Below, piece by piece: positions 62,453 to 64,000 of a DNA stretch of 64,000 bases. The notes beneath the pieces were generated by a model. The model did no database searches. It saw only the letters and a program-made list of their open reading frames with translations, and was not told the origin of the DNA. The stretch covers positions 310,001 to 374,000 of the forward strand of contig CAWIQJ010000002.1 in NCBI GenBank assembly GCA_963838235.1, written 5' to 3'. A program made the position numbers and the translations under genes. The DNA is from JAFECT01 sp963838235 (GTDB taxonomy: Bacteria > Pseudomonadota > Alphaproteobacteria > Caulobacterales > Caulobacteraceae). Each line of letters opens with the position of its first letter. The first letter of the stretch is position 1.

Positions 62453-63993
62453 GGGCGGGCTCGACCTTGGTGGATTTGGGTTTGCTGAGCAGCAGGAGCA
62501 GGGGAATGACGCAGAGGGTCATGAACACCATCATGCGGAACACATCGACGTAGGAGACCATGGTGGCCTGGCGCGTGATCTCGCCGTTCAGGCCTTCGAT
62601 CGTCGCCGACAGGCCGCCGGAACCGCCGCCGGGCGGCAGGACCTGCGCCGTGGTGGGATTGGTGGGATCGAGCTGCGCCGTCTGGTCCCCATGCGACACG
62701 CTGGCCAGATAGGTCTGCAGCGCGATCATGATCGAGATGCCGACGCTGGAGCCCAGATTCCGCACCAGGTTGTAGACCGACGACGCCTCCGCGCGCAGGT
62801 TGGGATTGAGCGTGGCGAAGGCGAGGGCCGACAACGGCACGAAGATAAGGCCGATGCCGAAGCCCTGGATCAGGCCCGAGACGACCACCGGCGTGATCCC
62901 CATCTCAAGCGAGAAGTTGCTCATCTGCCAGAGCGCGATGGCGCTCAGCGAAAAGCCGACGAGCAGGATAAGCCGCGTGTCGACCCGGCCCATCAGCCGC
63001 CCGACCACGAACATCGACAGAAGCGTGCCGATGCCGCGCGGCATGGTGACCATGCCCGAGGTCATCACCGGATAGCCCATCAGGTTCTGCAGCATCGGCG
63101 GCAACAAGGCGAGCGTGCTGAACAAAAGCACGCCCAGGCAGAAGCCGAACACCGTCGCCACCACGAAGTTGCGGTCGCGCGACAGGGCGCGGTCGAAGAA
63201 CGGATGTTTCGCCGAGATGGTGTGCACGAGGAACAGGTAGAGCGCGACGCCGGCAATGATCAGCTCGGCCCAGATCTCCTTCGAGGAGAACCAGTCCTGG
63301 CTCGGGCCGCGGTCGCAGAACATCTGGGCGGCGGCGACGAAGGTGACCAGCGTCCCGAAGCCGAAGAAGTCGAACGGCTTGGGATTGTCGTGCTTGTTGT
63401 CCTTGATGAACAACCACACGCCCATGAAGGCTAAGATGCCCGACCGGCAGGTTGATGTAGAACACCCAGCGCCAGGAGAAGTTGTCGGTCAGCCAGCCGC
63501 CGAGGCCGGGCCCCAGGATCGGGCCCAGCATCACCCCCATGCCCCACACCGCCATGGCCTGGCCGTGCTTGGCCACCGGGTTGATGTCGAGCAGCACCGC
63601 CTGCGACAGCGGGATCAGGGAGGCGCCGAACAGGCCCTGTAACAGGCGGAACAAGACGATCTCGAACAGGCTGGTCGCCGCGCCGCACAGCATCGAGGCG
63701 ATGGTGAAGCCCACGATCGAAATCAGGAACAGAAGCTTGCGCCCGATCCGGCCCGACAGCCAGCCGGTCATCGGCGTCATGATCGCTGCGGCGACAATGT
63801 ATGATGTCAGCACCCAGGTGATCTGTTCCTGGGATGCCGAAACGCTGCCCTGGATGTGCGGCAGGGCGACGTTCGCGATGGTGGTGTCCAGCGCGTTCAT
63901 CAGGGTCGCGAGCATGATCGAGATCGTGATCGGTAGTCGGGCGATCTGCTCGGACTTCGGGGCGACGACGCCGGCTGCCGTTGTGGAGGTCAT
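62436..63993 (-). CDS. emrB: DHA2-family multidrug MFS transporter (EmrB-like), frameshifted
   Basis: Fourteen-span drug/proton antiporter of the DHA2 group. MTSTTAAGVVAPKSEQIARL leads into the first span with LDTTIANVALPHI (motif D1-like), then GWLSGRIGRKLL (motif A) and GMGVMLGPILGPGLGGWLTD (motif C). The frame changes at 63439-63441, where YINLPVG should continue ILAFMGVWLF: the minus strand GTCGGGCATC has one G too many. Repaired length is 518 aa. It is followed by the outer-membrane factor gene with overlap. No regulator or adaptor gene is visible before the window ends 7 bases past the start. Confidence 0.9.
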
Positions 63994-64000
63994 GGCGCGC

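Overview
The window is about 64 kb of high-GC, gene-dense chromosome from an alphaproteobacterium. It is most likely a member of the Caulobacterales (Caulobacter/Phenylobacterium type). The evidence is a PleC-type cell-cycle kinase next to pepN, a perfect CtrA box (TTAA-N7-TTAA), a class I lysyl-tRNA synthetase, a cytochrome c maturation block followed by a Do protease, a two-component pair and glnE, a large TonB-dependent receptor, and many translationally coupled or leaderless-looking starts. No rRNA, tRNA, CRISPR, insertion sequence or prophage was recognised.

Layout. 1-1438: 5' part of a membrane hybrid histidine kinase running off the left edge. 1.6-5.0 kb: merR plus two acyl-CoA dehydrogenases (minus), divergent from lysK. 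7-11 kb: small membrane and helical proteins, two coupled hotdog thioesterases, a ligase-associated exonuclease, a membrane protein. 11-15 kb: a hybrid kinase with a degenerate ATPase domain, cutA, and queC-queE-queD. 15-23 kb: aroC, a DnaJ-like protein, pdxH, a TetR regulator, a two-lobed aspartyl protease with PDZ, a DmdB-like acyl-CoA ligase, a DUF1499 protein and a metallo-beta-lactamase-fold hydrolase. 23-33 kb: a phosphatase, two tandem TPR-sulfotransferases, a convergent TPR/2OG-Fe(II) oxygenase, a secreted protein and a TonB-dependent receptor with a double terminator. 33-43 kb: ccmE-ccmF-ccmH, degP, response regulator, histidine kinase and glnE. 43-50 kb: an ECF sigma/anti-sigma/metal-sensor-like trio, pleC and pepN. 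50-58 kb: ALDH7 dehydrogenase, two putative sulfur-oxyanion exporters, HdeD, a sugar dehydrogenase operon, dusA and a retropepsin-like protease. 58-64 kb: DUF1289, an AT-rich gap with two short ORFs, an enoyl-CoA hydratase with a VOC protein, and an outer-membrane factor/EmrB efflux pair.

Two points stand out. First, ten genes (aroC, the PDZ aspartyl protease, the MBL hydrolase, the TPR/2OG oxygenase, a secreted protein, degP, pleC, a small hypothetical, dusA, emrB) are each split by exactly one single-base indel, and each gives a full-length family member when repaired. That argues for sequence error rather than gene decay. In five cases the simplest repair restores GAATC, a form of the CcrM methylation site GANTC, so basecalling error at methylated sites is a testable explanation. 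Second, the best candidate for an uncharacterised system is the 24-33 kb group, in which two TPR-sulfotransferases, a TPR/2OG oxygenase, a secreted protein and a TonB-dependent receptor look like a modification-plus-uptake module. Smaller leads are a CtrA-box-controlled helical protein, a probable pseudokinase hybrid, a QueD without its usual catalytic Cys, and two unannotated short proteins (24 and 49 aa).
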